Assembly (NCBI GenBank): GCA_017883125.1
Contig: JADGOD010000016.1
Span: 1 to 15,667 of the forward strand
Length of the DNA stretch: 15,667 bases
From: Acidimicrobiales bacterium
GTDB taxonomy: Bacteria > Actinomycetota > Acidimicrobiia > Acidimicrobiales > RAAP-2
Reading direction: 5' to 3'
Below are positions 6,488 to 13,674 of this stretch, in pieces. Position 1 is the first letter of the stretch; each line of letters begins with the position of its first letter. The notes under the pieces were generated by a model. The model searched no databases. It was not told the DNA's origin and saw only the letters and a program-made list of their open reading frames with translations. A program made the translations under genes and the position numbers.

Positions 6488-7642
6488 CTAGGCCAACGCC
6501 CCCACGACGTGGGTGATCGCACCACAGAGAGCAGCGACGTCGTCGGGGTCGATCGCCGGGAACATGGCGATCCGCAGCTGATTGCGGCCGAGCTTGCGGT
6601 AGGGCTCGGTATCGACGATCCCGTTGGCACGGAGCACCGAGGCGATCACCGCTGCATCGACAGCATCGACGAAGTCGATGGTGCCGATGACGTGGCTGCG
6701 CTGATTCTCGATCTCGACGAACGGCCTGGCGAAGCCGCTTTGGTCAGCCCACGAGTAGAGGATCTCGGCGGAGCGATCGCAGCGCGACGTCGTCCACTCA
6801 AGTCCGCCGTTCTGGTTCATCCACTCGATCTGGCTTGCCAGCAGGTGGATCGTGGCCAGCGCAGGGGTGTTGTACGTCTGGTTCTGGCGGGAGTTGTCGA
6901 TCACCGTCTTGAGGTCGAAGAACGCGGGCACCCAGCGGTCCGAGGCGGCGATCCGCTCCATCCGCTCGATCGCGGCCGGTGAGCAGAGCGCCAGCCAGAG
7001 CCCGCCGTCGGAGGCGAAGGACTTCTGCGGGGCGAAGTAGTAGCAGTCGAACTCGTTGGGATCCACGCGCAGCCCACCGGCGGCCGATGTGGCGTCGACG
7101 GCGACGAGCCCGCCTCCCTCAGAGGGACGGGCAGCGCCCTCGGGGCGCTTGATGGCCATCGAGACGCCAGTCGAGGTCTCATTGTGGGTGAGGGCGTAGA
7201 CGTCGACGTCGGCGTTGGCCACCGGGAGGGGGTGGGTGCCCGGGTCGGACTTGATGACCTCGGGGTCTTCAAGGTGAGGGGCATCCTTGGCGGCAATGGC
7301 GAACTTGGACGAGAACTCTCCGAAGTGGAGGTGCTGGCTCCGACGCTCGATGAGACCGAAGGTGGCGGCGTCCCAGAAGCCCGTCGTCCCACCGTTGCTC
7401 AGGAGCACCTCGTAGCCGTCGGGAAGGGTGAACAGATCGCTGAGGCCGTCGCGGACTCGACCCACCATGGATTTGACCGGCTTCTGGCGGTGGCTGGTCC
7501 CGAGGTAGTGAGGAGCGTCCCTGACGAGCGCTTCGAGCTGCTCTGGACGCACCTTGGAGGGGCCGGCGCCGAAGCGCCCGTCCTTCGGGAGGAGAGCTTC
7601 CGGGATCTTGATGTTCGGAGTATCGGGCACGTGTGGAATCAT
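6488..7642 (-). CDS. serC: Phosphoserine aminotransferase, actinobacterial type
   Basis: PLP enzyme converting 3-phosphohydroxypyruvate plus glutamate to phosphoserine, the step after SerA. The 384-residue product opens with IPEALLPKDGRFGAGPSKVR, characteristic of the mycobacterial-type SerC family. SNGGTTGFWDAATF (82-95) is the cofactor phosphate region, LTHNETSTGV (151-160) and VDATSAAGG (182-190) follow, and K207 in APQKSFASDGG is the likely Schiff-base lysine. I chose ATG 7642; the frame is open 72 codons further upstream, but that would lie inside aspC on the other strand and has no family similarity. A Shine-Dalgarno-like AGGAGAGG lies about 14 bases upstream, farther than usual. It diverges from aspC with 7 bases between start codons, so its promoter must lie within aspC. 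Confidence 0.94.
   Translation of the reverse strand: MIPHVPDTPNIKIPEALLPKDGRFGAGPSKVRPEQLEALVRDAPHYLGTSHRQKPVKSMVGRVRDGLSDLFTLPDGYEVLLSNGGTTGFWDAATFGLIERRSQHLHFGEFSSKFAIAAKDAPHLEDPEVIKSDPGTHPLPVANADVDVYALTHNETSTGVSMAIKRPEGAARPSEGGGLVAVDATSAAGGLRVDPNEFDCYYFAPQKSFASDGGLWLALCSPAAIERMERIAASDRWVPAFFDLKTVIDNSRQNQTYNTPALATIHLLASQIEWMNQNGGLEWTTSRCDRSAEILYSWADQSGFARPFVEIENQRSHVIGTIDFVDAVDAAVIASVLRANGIVDTEPYRKLGRNQLRIAMFPAIDPDDVAALCGAITHVVGALA
7614..7642 (+). promoter_or_regulatory. Possible leaderless promoter of aspC overlapping the serC start
   Basis: AATCAT at 7637-7642 (4 of 6) ends exactly 7 bases before GTG 7650, the same distance as at the ilvB leader. TTCGGA at 7614-7619 (3 of 6) lies 17 bases further upstream. 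The -10 box would cover the serC start codon on the opposite strand. Both boxes are weak. Confidence 0.35.
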
Positions 7643-7649
7643 TGCACTC

Positions 7650-8876
7650 GTGACGACCTCTCCTGGAACCGCCGCTGACCGCCGCGTCTCTGCGCTCTTG
7701 AGCGCCCTCCAGCCCTCGGCCACCCTGGCCGTGGATTCCAGAGCCAAGGCTCTCAAGGCTGCCGGCGAGAACGTGATCGGCTTCGGGGCCGGTGAGCCTG
7801 ATTTCCCCACCCCCGCCGCCATCGTGGCCGCCGCCGTCGAGGCGTGCCAGGACCCCAAGAACCACCGCTACACCCCCGCCGCCGGCCTCCCTGAGCTGCG
7901 TGAGGCGGTGGCGGTCAAGACCAGGCGCGACTCTGGCCTCGTCGTGGACGCCAGCCAGGTGCTGATCGCCAATGGTGGCAAGCACGCCATCGCCAACGCC
8001 TTCGCCGCCCTGATCGATCCGGGCGATGAGGTCATCGTGCCCGCTCCCTACTGGACGACGTATCCCGAGTCCGCCGCGCTGGTCGGCGGGGTCCCGGTGA
8101 GCATCCCGACCGACGAGTCCACAGGCTTCTGCGTCACGGTCGATCAGCTCGAGGCGGCGTGGACACCTCAGACCAAGGTGCTGGTCTTCTGCTCGCCGTC
8201 GAACCCCACCGGCGCGGTCTACGACCCCGCGCAGATCGATGCCATCGGCGCCTGGGCGGCCGAGCGGGGCGTCTGGGTCCTGGCGGACGAGATCTACGAG
8301 CACCTCCTCTACGACGGCGCCGAGCTGTGCTCGATGCCCGCCAGGGTCCCCGCCCTCGGCGACCGCTGGGTCGTCGTCAATGGGGTGGCGAAGACCTACG
8401 CGATGACCGGATGGCGAGTCGGCTGGATGATTGGCCCCCCTGACGTCATCACCGCGGCGACGAACCTCCAGTCCCAAATCACCTCCAACGTCGGGAACAT
8501 CTCCCAGCGCGCCGCCCTCGCTGCGGTCTCGGGTGATCTGACGGCGGTCGACGAGATGCGTGTGGTCTTCGACCGACGCCGCCGGACGATGGTCTCGATG
8601 CTCAACGAGATCGACGGCGTCACCACCGGGGTGCCCCGCGGCGCCTTCTACTGCTTCCCCAACGTGACAGGCCTCCTTGGTCGCTCGATTCGCGGCCGGG
8701 TGGCAGCGACCAGCGCCGAGCTCGCCGAGATCGTGATCGACGAGGTCAAGGTCGCACTCGTGCCGGGTGAGGCCTTCGGAGCACCCGGGCACTTCCGGCT
8801 CTCGTACGCTCTTGGGGACGAGGACCTGATCGAGGGCGTCTCACGCCTCAAGTCCCTGTTCGCCGACGCGGGCTAG
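7650..8876 (+). CDS. aspC: Class I aminotransferase, aspartate aminotransferase type
   Basis: PLP-dependent transaminase of the fold-type I aspartate aminotransferase family, subgroup I-beta/Igamma style; most likely moves the amino group between aspartate and 2-oxoglutarate, though related enzymes accept other amino acids. The 408-residue product has the N-terminal GFGAGEPDFPTP, the CSPSNPTGAVY stretch, DEIYEHLLYDG, the PLP lysine K248 in AKTYAMTGWRVGW, and FRLSYA with the arginine that holds the substrate carboxylate. I start at GTG 7650 because the family begins about there and anything earlier crosses the serC start; no Shine-Dalgarno is present, consistent with a leaderless mRNA. serA follows after 53 bases, so this gene sits within a serine-related group. 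Confidence 0.9.
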   Translation: MTTSPGTAADRRVSALLSALQPSATLAVDSRAKALKAAGENVIGFGAGEPDFPTPAAIVAAAVEACQDPKNHRYTPAAGLPELREAVAVKTRRDSGLVVDASQVLIANGGKHAIANAFAALIDPGDEVIVPAPYWTTYPESAALVGGVPVSIPTDESTGFCVTVDQLEAAWTPQTKVLVFCSPSNPTGAVYDPAQIDAIGAWAAERGVWVLADEIYEHLLYDGAELCSMPARVPALGDRWVVVNGVAKTYAMTGWRVGWMIGPPDVITAATNLQSQITSNVGNISQRAALAAVSGDLTAVDEMRVVFDRRRRTMVSMLNEIDGVTTGVPRGAFYCFPNVTGLLGRSIRGRVAATSAELAEIVIDEVKVALVPGEAFGAPGHFRLSYALGDEDLIEGVSRLKSLFADAG

Positions 8877-8891
8877 TCCTGCACCGGCTCG

Positions 8892-8897
8892 TAGAAT
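8892..8897 (+). promoter_or_regulatory. Possible -10 box upstream of serA
   Basis: TAGAAT (5 of 6) lies in the aspC-serA spacer, with no recognisable -35 at 16-18 bases. It would give a leader of about 25 bases carrying AAGGAG (8920-8925) four bases before the GTG. serA may therefore have its own promoter in addition to read-through from aspC. Confidence 0.4.
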
Positions 8898-8929
8898 CAC
8901 CGAGAGCCCCCCACATCTGAAGGAGTCCT

Positions 8930-10501
8930 GTGTCCCGAGTCCTTGTCACTGAGAAGATCGCCCAGCCCGGCCTCGACCGTCTGACCGCGGCCGGCCACGA
9001 GGTCGACGTCCAGCTCGGGCTCTCTCCAGAGGAGCTGCTCGAGGCGATCGTGGGCGCCCATGCCCTCATCATCCGCTCCGCCACCACGGTGACCCCTGAG
9101 GTCCTCGAGGCCGGCAAGGACCTGGTCGTGGTCGGCAGAGCAGGGATCGGGCTCGACAACGTCGACGTGACCAAGGCCACCGAGCTCGGTGTCATGGTCG
9201 TCAACGCCCCTCAGTCGAACATCGTCTCGGCCGCCGAGCAGGCCATGGCGCTCTTGCTCTCCCAGGCCCGCAACATCCCCCAGGCTCACGCGGCCCTCAT
9301 CGCCGGCAAGTGGGAGCGGTCCAAGTGGGAGGGTGTCGAGCTCTACCAGAAGACCCTCGGCGTGATCGGCCTGGGGCGCATCGGCGCTCTGGTGGCCCAG
9401 CGAGCACTGGCCTTCGGAATGCGGCTTGTGGCCTATGACCCATATATCTCGGCCGATCGGGCGCGTCATATGGGCGTCGAGCTCATGAGCCTCGACGAGG
9501 TCCTGGGCGAGTCGGACTTCATCACGATCCACCTTCCCAAGACCAAGGAGACCATGGGTCTCCTTGACGCCGAGATGCTCAAGAAATGCAAGCCGGGTAT
9601 CAGGATCATCAACACCGCACGCGGCGGCATCATCGTCGAGGCGGACCTCGCCGACGCAGTGCGCTCCGGTCGGGTCGCCGGGGCGGGCATCGACGTCTTC
9701 GCCACGGAGCCGACGACCGAGTCGCCGCTCTTCGAGCTCGAGAGCGTCATCGTCACGCCGCACCTCGGGGCGTCGACAGCCGAGGCCCAGGACAAGGCCG
9801 GGGCCACCATCGCCGAGCAGGTCGAGCTGGCGCTCGCCGGGGACTTCGTCCCCTTCGCCGTGAACGTGGCGGCGGGTGACGTCTCTGAGGCCGTCCGCCC
9901 ATTCATGGGTCTCGCCGAGCAGCTGGGCCGGTTCTTCGGTGGCTTGCTGGAGTCCAATCCCTCGCAGATCGAGATCACCTACCAAGGCGAGCTCGCCGGG
10001 TCGGGTACAGGGATATTGACCCTGTCGATCCTCAAGGGCCTCCTCGGCTCAACGACCGACGAGCCTGTGAGCTACGTGAACGCCCCCGCCCTGGCGGCGA
10101 GCCGTGGTCTTGAGATCGAAGAGACGTCGACCATCACGAGCCACGACTACGTCAACCTGATCACCGTGCGGTCAGCGGAGCACAGCGTGTCGGGCACGCT
10201 GGCCGGCGTCGGCACCAAGATCGAGCCCCGCGTGGTCAACGTCGACGGTCACCCCGTCGAGGTGCCCCCGGCCGCGCACATGCTCGTCTGCCGCAACGAC
10301 GACCGACCGGGGATGATCGGCGTGATCGGCACCCGCCTGGGCGCCGCCGGCATCTCGATCTCCTCGATGGCAGTCGGACCGAACAAGGACGACGGCACGG
10401 CGCTGATGGTCCTGTCGACCGACATCGCCACCCCCGACGCCGTGCTCGAGGAGCTCGTCGCGCAGGCGGGGATCTCGGAGATCCACCGCATCAGCCTCTA
10501 G
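8930..10501 (+). CDS. serA: D-3-phosphoglycerate dehydrogenase, long (type I) form
   Basis: First committed step of serine synthesis: NAD-dependent oxidation of 3-phosphoglycerate to 3-phosphohydroxypyruvate. At 523 residues it matches the long form with an extra domain, as in mycobacteria. The nucleotide-binding motif GLGRIG is at 147-152; the catalytic set is R231 (NTARGG), E260 (FATEP) and H278 (TPHLGAS). After about residue 310 comes the allosteric substrate-binding domain, and the C-terminus (about 449-523) is an ACT domain starting near VCRNDDRPGMIG, which in this family mediates serine inhibition. The GTG start has AAGGAG (8920-8925) only four bases upstream, somewhat close. serC lies in the divergent unit nearby, so the two serine genes are not in one operon. 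Confidence 0.97.
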   Translation: MSRVLVTEKIAQPGLDRLTAAGHEVDVQLGLSPEELLEAIVGAHALIIRSATTVTPEVLEAGKDLVVVGRAGIGLDNVDVTKATELGVMVVNAPQSNIVSAAEQAMALLLSQARNIPQAHAALIAGKWERSKWEGVELYQKTLGVIGLGRIGALVAQRALAFGMRLVAYDPYISADRARHMGVELMSLDEVLGESDFITIHLPKTKETMGLLDAEMLKKCKPGIRIINTARGGIIVEADLADAVRSGRVAGAGIDVFATEPTTESPLFELESVIVTPHLGASTAEAQDKAGATIAEQVELALAGDFVPFAVNVAAGDVSEAVRPFMGLAEQLGRFFGGLLESNPSQIEITYQGELAGSGTGILTLSILKGLLGSTTDEPVSYVNAPALAASRGLEIEETSTITSHDYVNLITVRSAEHSVSGTLAGVGTKIEPRVVNVDGHPVEVPPAAHMLVCRNDDRPGMIGVIGTRLGAAGISISSMAVGPNKDDGTALMVLSTDIATPDAVLEELVAQAGISEIHRISL

Positions 10502-10537
10502 GTCGACCGCACCCTGGCGGCGAGGCGAGCGCTGGGT

Positions 10538-10708
10538 TCAGGCGACGTTCTTCGCCGGGACCTCGGGCCAGGTGTCGAGGCTTCCCCGGAGCGGCTCTGA
10601 GCCGCCCAGAGCGGCCTCAGGGGCCCGTGAGGCCCGGAGCCGGGCGACGGCGAAGGCCACCAGCCCGATGAGGGCGAGGGTCAGAAGAAGTCGGAAGGTG
10701 CGTCCCAT
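10538..10708 (-). CDS. Small single-pass membrane protein, unknown function
   Basis: A 56-residue frame starting MGRTFRLLLTLALIGLVAFA: one N-terminal transmembrane segment or uncleaved signal anchor, then an Arg-rich turn and a polar tail ending WPEVPAKNVA. I do not recognise a named family; the short tail with a W-x-E-V-P type motif resembles small actinobacterial membrane proteins, but this is an impression. The frame is open farther upstream, yet that part would run across the leuA leader and promoter. ATG 10708 has a TACGAT 7 bases upstream on its strand and no Shine-Dalgarno, fitting a leaderless start. It is convergent with serA and divergent from leuA. Confidence 0.6.
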   Translation of the reverse strand: MGRTFRLLLTLALIGLVAFAVARLRASRAPEAALGGSEPLRGSLDTWPEVPAKNVA

Positions 10709-10715
10709 GGGCTCA

Positions 10716-10721
10716 ATCGTA
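10716..10721 (-). promoter_or_regulatory. Possible -10 box of the small membrane protein gene
   Basis: On the minus strand this reads TACGAT (4 of 6), 7 bases before ATG 10708. No -35 is evident. It lies 10 bases from the -35 of the leuA promoter on the other strand, so the two divergent promoters are nearly back to back. Confidence 0.35.
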
Positions 10722-10731
10722 GCCAGTGGTG

Positions 10732-10759
10732 TTGACAATCCAGACCGAGCCGTTAGCAT
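10732..10759 (+). promoter_or_regulatory. Promoter of the leuA leader and leuA
   Basis: A perfect TTGACA at 10732-10737, a 16-base spacer, and TAGCAT at 10754-10759 (4 of 6). The -10 box ends 9 bases before the ATG of the leader peptide at 10769, so the transcript starts within a few bases of, or at, that codon. It is the best -35 box in the window. Confidence 0.7.
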
Positions 10760-10768
10760 GGAAGGCAA

Positions 10769-10804
10769 ATGGTGATCATCAACGACACTCTCCTGCTTAC
10801 CTAG
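10769..10804 (+). CDS. leuA leader peptide (attenuation)
   Basis: Eleven codons reading MVIINDTLLLT then TAG. Val-Ile-Ile and three consecutive Leu codons (CTC CTG CTT) make it a branched-chain sensing leader, with leucine last and closest to the stop. The start is 9 bases after the -10 box; GGAAGG (10760-10765) just ahead may instead act as a ribosome site with a very short leader. A 9-bp hairpin starts 2 bases after the stop and a T-run terminator follows, then leuA. In known leu attenuators, stalling at the Leu codons when charged leucine tRNA is scarce prevents termination. Short length explains why it is easily missed. Confidence 0.8.
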   Translation: MVIINDTLLLT

Positions 10805-10805
10805 C

Positions 10806-10829
10806 GGCGAGCGCCACACTGCGCTCGCC
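10806..10829 (+). promoter_or_regulatory. Leader hairpin (pause or alternate stem) before leuA
   Basis: A perfect 9-bp stem pairs 10806-10814 with 10821-10829 around the loop CACACT, starting two bases after the leader stop codon. A ribosome paused on the Leu codons would reach into its left arm, which is the arrangement expected for an attenuator. Which downstream bases pair in the alternative fold is unclear to me. Confidence 0.7.
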
Positions 10830-10835
10830 CTTCTA

Positions 10836-10867
10836 CCTCCTGTGCCTTCGTGGCCAGGGGGTTTTTT
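10836..10867 (+). terminator. Attenuator terminator upstream of leuA
   Basis: Stem of 7 bp (10836-10842 with 10855-10861, one wobble), a bulged T at 10843, then 3 bp (10844-10846 with 10852-10854) closing a TTCGT loop, followed by six T at 10862-10867. It is a classical intrinsic terminator placed between the leader peptide and leuA. Confidence 0.85.
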
Positions 10868-10920
10868 GTTGGGCGGACTCAGGTGGGCGACAGCTCATGG
10901 TGATCAGGCAGAGTGACCAA

Positions 10921-10925
10921 GGAAG
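10921..10925 (+). promoter_or_regulatory. Ribosome binding site deciding the leuA start
   Basis: GGAAG at 10921-10925, nearly continuous with GAGAGAG, lies 8 bases before ATG 10934. A GTG at 10913 in the same frame would add seven residues but has no comparable site. Confidence 0.6.
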
Positions 10926-10933
10926 TGAGAGAG

Positions 10934-12613
10934 ATGGCTACAAACAGTCCGCAGACGACCGGGGGGATGCCCCACGAGCTCTACCGACCTGTCCTTCCGC
11001 TCTCGCTCCCTGACCGGACCTGGCCGGAGAAGCAGCTGACGAAGGCGCCGCGGTGGTGCAGCGTCGACCTGAGGGACGGCAACCAGGCCCTCATCGATCC
11101 GATGGACTCTGAGCGCAAGCTCGCCTTGTTCGACCTGCTGGTCGAGCTGGGGTTCAAGGAGATCGAGGTCGGCTTTCCGGCCGCCTCGCAGACCGACTTC
11201 GACTTCGTCCGCCAGATCATCGAGGAGGGGCGGATACCCGACGACGTCACCATCCAGGTGCTCACCCAGTGCCGCGAAGACCTGATCCGCCGGACCTACG
11301 AATCGCTCGTCGGGGCCAAGAGCGCGATCATCCACTTCTACAACTCGACCTCGACGCTCCAGCGACGCGTCGTCTTCGCCCTCGATCAGGAGGGCATCAT
11401 CAACATCGCCACGACCGGTGCGCGCCTGTGCAAGGAGCTCGAGCCCACGCTGGCCGGCACCGAGGTGACCTATGAGTACTCCCCGGAGAGCTTCACCGGG
11501 ACCGAGCCGGAGTTCACCGTCGAGATCTGCGAAGCGGTGATGGACGTCATCGAGCCGACCCCTGAGCGGCCCATGATCTTCAACCTGCCCGCCACCGTCG
11601 AGCACTACACGCCGAACCTCTACGCCGACGTGATCGAGTGGTTCTTGCGCACGGTGAAGAACCGTGACTCGATCATCCTGAGCCTGCACCCACACAACGA
11701 CCGAGGCACCGCCGTGGGTGCCGCGGAGCTCGGCGTGCTGGCCGGAGCTGACCGGGTCGAGGGCACGCTCTTCGGGAACGGGGAGCGGACCGGGAACGTC
11801 GACGTGGTCACCGTGGCGCTCAACCTCTTCTCCCAGGGAATCGACCCTGAGCTCGCGCTCGGCGACATCACCAAGGTTCGACGGATCGCCGAGTGGGCGA
11901 ACCGCCTCCCAGTCCACCCGCGCCATCCCTACGCCGGGGACCTCGTCTACACGGCATTCTCCGGCTCCCACCAGGACGCCATCAAGAAGGGGATGACGGC
12001 CATCGGGAGCGAGTACGAGGCCTGGGAGGTGCCGTACCTGCCCATCGACCCGAAGCACACGGGCCGCAGCTACGAGGCGATCATCCGGGTCAACAGCCAG
12101 TCCGGCAAGGGAGGCGTGGCCTATCTGATGGACGCCGAGCACGGCCTCGACCTGCCCCGCCGCCTGCAGGTGGAGTTCTCGAAGAAGATCCAGAAGATCG
12201 CCGAGGACAGCGGATCGGAGATCAAGTCTGGTGAGATGTGGGATGTCTTCGAGGACACCTACCTCGCCGATGATGCCTCGATCCGGCTCCTCTCCAGCGA
12301 GGTGACCACGGGGAACGGGCGCACGACGGTCTTCGCCCAGCTCCTGACCAACGGCGAGCACATGACGGTCAAGGGGGAGGGCAACGGCCCGATCGACGCC
12401 ATGGTTGCCGCCCTCAAGGCCGAGCTCGGCATCTCCTTCGAGGTCAAGGACTACTCGGAGCACGCCCTCACGCAGGGCGCAGCGGCGTCAGCGGTCGCCT
12501 ACGTCGAGGCGCAGAACGCCGAGGGCGAGTCGTGGTGGGGCGTCGGCATGGACTCCTCCATCCTCGATGCGTCCCTCCAGGCCGTCATCTCGGCAGCCAA
12601 CCGGATTCGGTGA
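10934..12613 (+). CDS. leuA: 2-isopropylmalate synthase, long form
   Basis: Condenses acetyl-CoA with 2-ketoisovalerate to 2-isopropylmalate, the entry step of leucine synthesis, and is normally feedback-inhibited by leucine. The 559-residue product is of the long type found in actinobacteria and fungi. The catalytic TIM-barrel shows WCSVDLRDGNQALIDPM with the metal-binding D48, the substrate-site stretch GFPAASQTDFDF, and SLHPHNDRGTAVG with metal ligands H252 and H254. NGERTGNVDVVTVALNLF follows, and after a linker the C-terminal leucine-binding dimerisation domain begins near residue 430. Transcription is probably attenuated by a leader peptide and terminator just upstream. Its TGA overlaps the GTG of the acetyltransferase gene. 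It faces leuCD, which lies in a different unit. Confidence 0.97.
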   Translation: MATNSPQTTGGMPHELYRPVLPLSLPDRTWPEKQLTKAPRWCSVDLRDGNQALIDPMDSERKLALFDLLVELGFKEIEVGFPAASQTDFDFVRQIIEEGRIPDDVTIQVLTQCREDLIRRTYESLVGAKSAIIHFYNSTSTLQRRVVFALDQEGIINIATTGARLCKELEPTLAGTEVTYEYSPESFTGTEPEFTVEICEAVMDVIEPTPERPMIFNLPATVEHYTPNLYADVIEWFLRTVKNRDSIILSLHPHNDRGTAVGAAELGVLAGADRVEGTLFGNGERTGNVDVVTVALNLFSQGIDPELALGDITKVRRIAEWANRLPVHPRHPYAGDLVYTAFSGSHQDAIKKGMTAIGSEYEAWEVPYLPIDPKHTGRSYEAIIRVNSQSGKGGVAYLMDAEHGLDLPRRLQVEFSKKIQKIAEDSGSEIKSGEMWDVFEDTYLADDASIRLLSSEVTTGNGRTTVFAQLLTNGEHMTVKGEGNGPIDAMVAALKAELGISFEVKDYSEHALTQGAAASAVAYVEAQNAEGESWWGVGMDSSILDASLQAVISAANRIR

Positions 12614-13059
12614 GCTCGGTCACGGTTCGCGACGCCGTCGAGCGAGACCTCGCCACGATCTGGGGGCTGGCGCGCCAGCTGGCCGCCTTCGAGAAGCTCG
12701 ATGACCAGTTCGTCGCAACCGTCGAGGACTACCGAGACGCGCTCTTCGGCCCGGCTTCGGTCGCCAAGGTGCTGATCGCCGAGGTCGACGGCGAGGTGGC
12801 GGGGCTGGCGCTCTTCGTCCCGACCTTCTCGACCTTCCTCGGTCGAGAAGGTATCTGGCTCGAGGACCTCTTCGTGAACGATGCGTTCCGCCGACGCGGG
12901 GTGGCCCGGGCCCTCCTCGAGGCGCTGCGTCTCAGGAGTCCCGGAAGGCTGGAGTGGGAGGTCCTGGACTGGAACGACGACGCGATCGCCCTCTACGAGA
13001 GCATCGGCGCGTCCCGATTCTCAGGCTGGGTCAAGTACCGGATCAACCCGGAGGCCTGA
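12610..13059 (+). CDS. GNAT N-acetyltransferase, spermidine/thialysine acetyltransferase-like
   Basis: A 149-residue acetyl-CoA-dependent N-acetyltransferase. It fits the SSAT/thialysine acetyltransferase branch: the N-terminal ARQLAAFEKLDDQF, the stretch FSTFLGREGIWLEDLFV (73-89), the acetyl-CoA loop RRRGVARALL (94-103), and the late LEWEVLDWNDDAIALYESIGA with a likely catalytic tyrosine Y129. Substrates in bacteria vary (polyamines, lysine analogues, other amines), so none is assigned. The start is GTG 12610, overlapping the leuA TGA by 4 bases, and so translationally coupled; the earlier part of the frame lies within leuA and is not family-like. The region between the acetyl-CoA loop and LEWEV seems a few residues shorter than typical relatives. 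A strong bidirectional hairpin covers its stop. Confidence 0.88.
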   Translation: MSSVTVRDAVERDLATIWGLARQLAAFEKLDDQFVATVEDYRDALFGPASVAKVLIAEVDGEVAGLALFVPTFSTFLGREGIWLEDLFVNDAFRRRGVARALLEALRLRSPGRLEWEVLDWNDDAIALYESIGASRFSGWVKYRINPEA

Positions 13060-13081
13060 CCGCTCGCAGCGGTGAGGCCTC
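13051..13081. terminator. Bidirectional terminator-like hairpin between convergent units
   Basis: Outer 7-bp stem (13051-13057 with 13075-13081) and inner 6-bp stem (13059-13064 with 13068-13073, loop CGC), separated by one G/G mismatch. It spans the stop of the acetyltransferase gene and reaches the first base of the leuD stop, so it could end both opposing mRNAs. There is no T-run on either strand. Confidence 0.65.
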
Positions 13082-13674
13082 TAGCGAGTGGTCGGGTAGA
13101 AGGTCGGCCGCTTCGCCTCGTAGGACTCGATCTCGGATTCGTGACGCAGCGTGAGGCCGATGTCGTCCCATCCGTTGAGGAACCGGTCGCGGGTGAACGG
13201 GTCGAGCGGGAACGTTGCGGTGATCCCGAGAGCGGGGACCTCGATGGTCCCCCGAGCGACGTCGATGGTGATCTCGAGGGTCGGATCAGCGGAGACGGCG
13301 TCGAGGAGCTGGCGACCGAGATCGGCGTCGACCTGGGCGGGGACCAGTCCCTGCTTGGTGCAGTTGTTGCGGAAGATGTCAGCAAACCGGGGAGAGATGA
13401 CCGCTTCAAAGCCGTAGTCGGTGAGCGCCCAGACCGCGTGTTCGCGGGACGAGCCGGTCCCGAAGTTGGGCCCGGCGATCAGGATCGTCGCCCCCTGGTA
13501 CTCAGGCTGGTTGAACACGAAGGAGCGGTCATCGCGCCACTCGCTGAAGAGACCTGCTCCGAAGCCCGTCCTCTCGACTCGCTTGAGCCAGTCCGAAGGG
13601 ATGATCTGGTCGGTGTCGACGTCGGATCGGTCGAGCGGCACGGCGCGGCCGGTGATTACGGTGACGGGCTTCAT
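13081..13674 (-). CDS. leuD: 3-isopropylmalate dehydratase, small subunit
   Basis: Partner of LeuC in the isomerisation of 2- to 3-isopropylmalate. The 197-residue product has the swivel-domain landmarks: DVDTDQIIPSDWLKR (18-32), then GPNFGTGSSREHAVWAL (68-84), the loop that contacts substrate, and ISPRFADIFRNNC. Length is normal. The ATG lies within the leuC stop (ATGA overlap of 4 bases), so translation is coupled and the subunits should be made in equal amounts. It is the last gene of greA-leuC-leuD, ending at the bidirectional hairpin. Confidence 0.96.
   Translation of the reverse strand: MKPVTVITGRAVPLDRSDVDTDQIIPSDWLKRVERTGFGAGLFSEWRDDRSFVFNQPEYQGATILIAGPNFGTGSSREHAVWALTDYGFEAVISPRFADIFRNNCTKQGLVPAQVDADLGRQLLDAVSADPTLEITIDVARGTIEVPALGITATFPLDPFTRDRFLNGWDDIGLTLRHESEIESYEAKRPTFYPTTR

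Noticed and set aside
7269..8792. 507-codon minus-strand frame opposite aspC, running into serC
   Set aside because: Covers two well-recognised genes on the wrong frame; biased Arg/Gly/Asp composition typical of a shadow.
10904..12463. 519-codon minus-strand frame opposite leuA
   Set aside because: Shadow frame of leuA; repeated Asp/Arg/Leu/Val mixture with no family features.
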